From: Christensenella sp. UBA1262
GTDB taxonomy: Bacteria; Bacillota; Clostridia; Christensenellales; CAG-917
DNA length: 7,706 nt
Direction: 5' to 3'
Assembly: GCA_002308215.1 (NCBI GenBank)
Contig: DBVO01000037.1
Coordinates: 261-7,966 of the forward strand
Each line of letters starts with the position of its first letter. Positions within the stretch are counted from its first letter, which is position 1. Positions 6,136 through 7,706 of this stretch are shown here, in pieces. The translations under genes were made by a program, and so were the position numbers. The notes below the pieces were generated by a model that worked only from the letters and a program-made list of their open reading frames with translations, was not told the DNA's origin and did no database searches.

Positions 6136-6966
6136 ATGGCTAATAAAAAATTTTATTACAAAAAGCGTAAACCAGCGCAAAATAATGTTGAAGCAGAAAA
6201 TGCGCAGGTTGCAAAATATAGTGAAAAACAACTAACTAAACCAGTAGAATCACTGGGGCTTTCTAATACGACTTTAGAACTTTTGCAGAAGAATCATGTT
6301 AAGATCGCAGCTGATATTGTTAAGCGTACAGAAAAGGATATGTATAAAATCCAAGGTCTTAACAAAAAGATTTTGCTTGAAGTTAAGAATACATTAAAAC
6401 AGAATGGAATGGAACTAAGAGAAGAAAGTTCTGTTAATGATGCTAAGCCACAAAATGATTCTAAACAAGAGAAAAAGAAAAAGGCAGTTATTGGTCTTGC
6501 AGATAGAGACAAAGAAGAGCCAAAAGATAAAGCAAAAAAACAAGATCAAAAGCATTCAGTAGAAAAACTTTCAGATCCACTTCCTAAAGATGAATGGCGC
6601 AAAGTACTTAAAGGTGGGAAATGGGGTTATTCTAATGGAGTTTCAATTGTTATTCCAACAATGTACGATGAAATATTTGCTTTTAAAGAAGGTCTTGCAT
6701 CTGTAGAAATAGATGAAAAATGTGGATATATAGACCAAGACAATAATCTTGTTATCCCACTTATGTATGATACTGCTATGAGTTTTTCAGAAGGCTTAGC
6801 AATGGTTTGTGTCGGCGAAAAGTGTGGTTATATAAACAAGAATAATGTAATGGTTATTGAACCACAATTTGACGCGGCTACTGCTTTTGAAGGCGGAGAA
6901 GCTAAAGTCAAAAAAGATGGCAAGTGGGCTACATTAACGCCAGACGGAACACTTACTTGGATTTAA
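6136..6966 (+). CDS. Fusion of an RNA polymerase alpha-CTD-like domain with WG repeats
   Basis: A 276-residue, probably cytoplasmic protein of unknown function, without signal peptide or membrane segment. Start ATG 6136 is chosen because AAGG lies 8 nt upstream and the longer frame from TTG 6088 runs through the promoter. Residues 1-13 are basic (KKFYYKKRK). About 36-96 (VESLGLSNTTLELLQKN, IVKRTEKDMYKIQGLNKKI, LKQNGMELRE) match the helix pattern of the alpha-subunit C-terminal domain (helix-hairpin-helix fold). A charged Lys/Glu-rich linker (97-152) leads to WG repeats: KGGKWGY (159-165), EKCGYID (194-200), EKCGYIN (228-234) and a short KDGKWATL (260-267), each followed by an IP or IEP strand, a YDE/YDT/FDA motif and an F(K/S/E)(E/G)G turn. 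At positions of the E. coli DNA-contact residues R265, N268 and S299 it has Thr45, Glu48 and Ile79, so classical UP-element binding is doubtful. A transcription-linked or scaffold role is inference only. Confidence 0.82.
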   Translation: MANKKFYYKKRKPAQNNVEAENAQVAKYSEKQLTKPVESLGLSNTTLELLQKNHVKIAADIVKRTEKDMYKIQGLNKKILLEVKNTLKQNGMELREESSVNDAKPQNDSKQEKKKKAVIGLADRDKEEPKDKAKKQDQKHSVEKLSDPLPKDEWRKVLKGGKWGYSNGVSIVIPTMYDEIFAFKEGLASVEIDEKCGYIDQDNNLVIPLMYDTAMSFSEGLAMVCVGEKCGYINKNNVMVIEPQFDAATAFEGGEAKVKKDGKWATLTPDGTLTWI

Positions 6967-6980
6967 TAAATCCAATTTTT
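6957..6980 (+). terminator. Hairpin with T-run overlapping the WG-gene stop codon
   Basis: A perfect 8-bp stem (6957-6964 TTGGATTT with 6968-6975 AAATCCAA), 3-nt loop and five T. The stop codon TAA lies in the 5' arm end and loop. With only two GC pairs it is weak; it may terminate part of the transcripts or attenuate the protease gene, whose ATG begins 6 bp after the T-run. Confidence 0.5.
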
Positions 6981-6985
6981 AAAAA

Positions 6986-7706
6986 ATGAAAAGGTCATTA
7001 AGGACAGCGACAATACTATTTATCCTTGCGTCGTGTGTCCTTTTTGTGTTTTTAGGGACTTTTTTTGTCAATCCTACATTTGCAACTTTACCAAGTGGAT
7101 ACAACGATGCAGCCGAAGAGGATGATTGGTATTTTGGTGAAGATTATTTAGATATTTCATCCCTTAAAGAAATTGTGGATGGGTGGTTTTTAGATAGTCG
7201 TGTGTATGATTTTTCATATTTTGAAACTCATCCTATTATTGTCGCTGTTATAGATACTGGGGTTAATTATAATCACGAGTTGTTCCTTGGTCTTTATGAC
7301 GAGCAAGGAAATCCAATAGAAGATGACGGAGAGATTTCTCCTTATGATGTTTTCTTGCGTGATGAAGAGGGTCTCATCATTGGTAAAAATACTGTTAAAA
7401 AATCTGGGCACATTTCTCAAAGCATTTTAGATGATGCCCCAGATAAACATGGTACCCATGTCGCTGGTATTCTTGCAACACTTATTCATATTTTCAATTT
7501 GGAAAAATACATTAAGTTAATGCCAATTAAAGCTGGTTATCCTTCGGGAACGAACTCTTCCTTTTCTGAAGAAGCTGTTAGTGCTGCTCTTGAATATGCT
7601 ATAGAAAATGGTGCACAAGTTGTCAACATGTCCATTTCTTCATCATCGGTTGCTTTTGGTACAGCTGTAACTGATGAAATAGCAGATAGAGCTGTTGTAG
7701 TCGCGG
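6986..7706 (+). CDS. Exported S8 subtilisin-like serine protease, N-terminal part (3' end outside window)
   Basis: First 240 residues of a subtilase, a secreted or surface-held serine endopeptidase. MKRSLRT plus a hydrophobic stretch (about 8-28) forms a signal peptide, with possible cleavage after NPTFA (33). Two of the three catalytic residues are visible: Asp90 in VAVIDTGVNYNHEL (86-99) and His155 in DKHGTHVAGILA (153-164). QVVNMSIS (211-218) is the conserved strand that precedes the oxyanion-hole Asn; that Asn and the GTSMA Ser lie beyond the window. The 65-residue Asp-His distance exceeds the 32 of subtilisin and holds an acidic insertion. Only about 50 acidic residues separate signal peptide and catalytic domain, too short for a normal I9 propeptide. 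It starts 19 bp after the WG gene, probably co-transcribed, but has no ribosome binding site. Target unknown; processing of a surface protein is a guess. Confidence 0.9.
   Translation, partial: MKRSLRTATILFILASCVLFVFLGTFFVNPTFATLPSGYNDAAEEDDWYFGEDYLDISSLKEIVDGWFLDSRVYDFSYFETHPIIVAVIDTGVNYNHELFLGLYDEQGNPIEDDGEISPYDVFLRDEEGLIIGKNTVKKSGHISQSILDDAPDKHGTHVAGILATLIHIFNLEKYIKLMPIKAGYPSGTNSSFSEEAVSAALEYAIENGAQVVNMSISSSSVAFGTAVTDEIADRAVVVA

Noticed and set aside
1..7706. CRISPR array, tRNA, rRNA, insertion sequence or phage attachment site
   Set aside because: No direct-repeat/spacer pattern, no tRNA-like cloverleaf, no transposase frame and no terminal repeats were seen on reading either strand.

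Overview
The window looks like a chromosomal segment of a low-GC, anaerobic, Gram-positive-type bacterium (Bacillota, perhaps a gut-associated Clostridia relative; inferred). The signs are AT-rich DNA, consensus SigA-type promoters with 17-bp spacers, GGAG-like ribosome binding sites, hairpin/T-run terminators, an oxygen-sensitive type of flavin/Fe-S reductase, and exported proteins with Gram-positive-like C-terminal anchors. All four stop codons seen on the + strand and the one on the - strand are TAA. Rank below phylum cannot be read from the sequence.

Layout. 1-362: 3' end of guaB (IMP dehydrogenase), then a terminator (373-400). 428-1342: folD with its own consensus promoter and a palindrome over the -35 box, then a terminator (1362-1385). 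1411-3580: a roughly 700-residue Old Yellow Enzyme / 2,4-dienoyl-CoA-reductase-like oxidoreductase with an extra cysteine-bearing insertion. A bidirectional terminator (3598-3623) separates it from the convergent gene. 3639-6014 (-): a large secreted protein, signal peptide + NHL/propeller-like repeats + SH3b + C-terminal membrane anchor, whose predicted transcription start falls on the A of its ATG. 6015-6135: a divergent promoter region. 6136-6966: a 276-residue protein joining an RNA-polymerase-alpha-CTD-like helical domain to WG repeats. 6986-end: the N-terminal part of an exported S8 subtilisin-like protease, cut by the window edge after its catalytic Asp and His.

The first half is housekeeping metabolism (purine synthesis, one-carbon folate metabolism) plus an anaerobic reductase, arranged as single-gene units with short leaders and individual terminators. 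The second half (3639-7706) is accessory: a membrane-anchored surface propeller protein, an intracellular alphaCTD-like/WG protein on the opposite strand, and an exported protease 19 bp downstream of the latter. The divergent promoters sit symmetrically about a 14-bp palindrome, so joint control of the surface protein and the WG/protease pair is possible but unproven. The best candidates for something undescribed are the alphaCTD-like/WG fusion and its neighbourhood, the leaderless surface-protein gene, and the CxxCxxxC insertion in the reductase.
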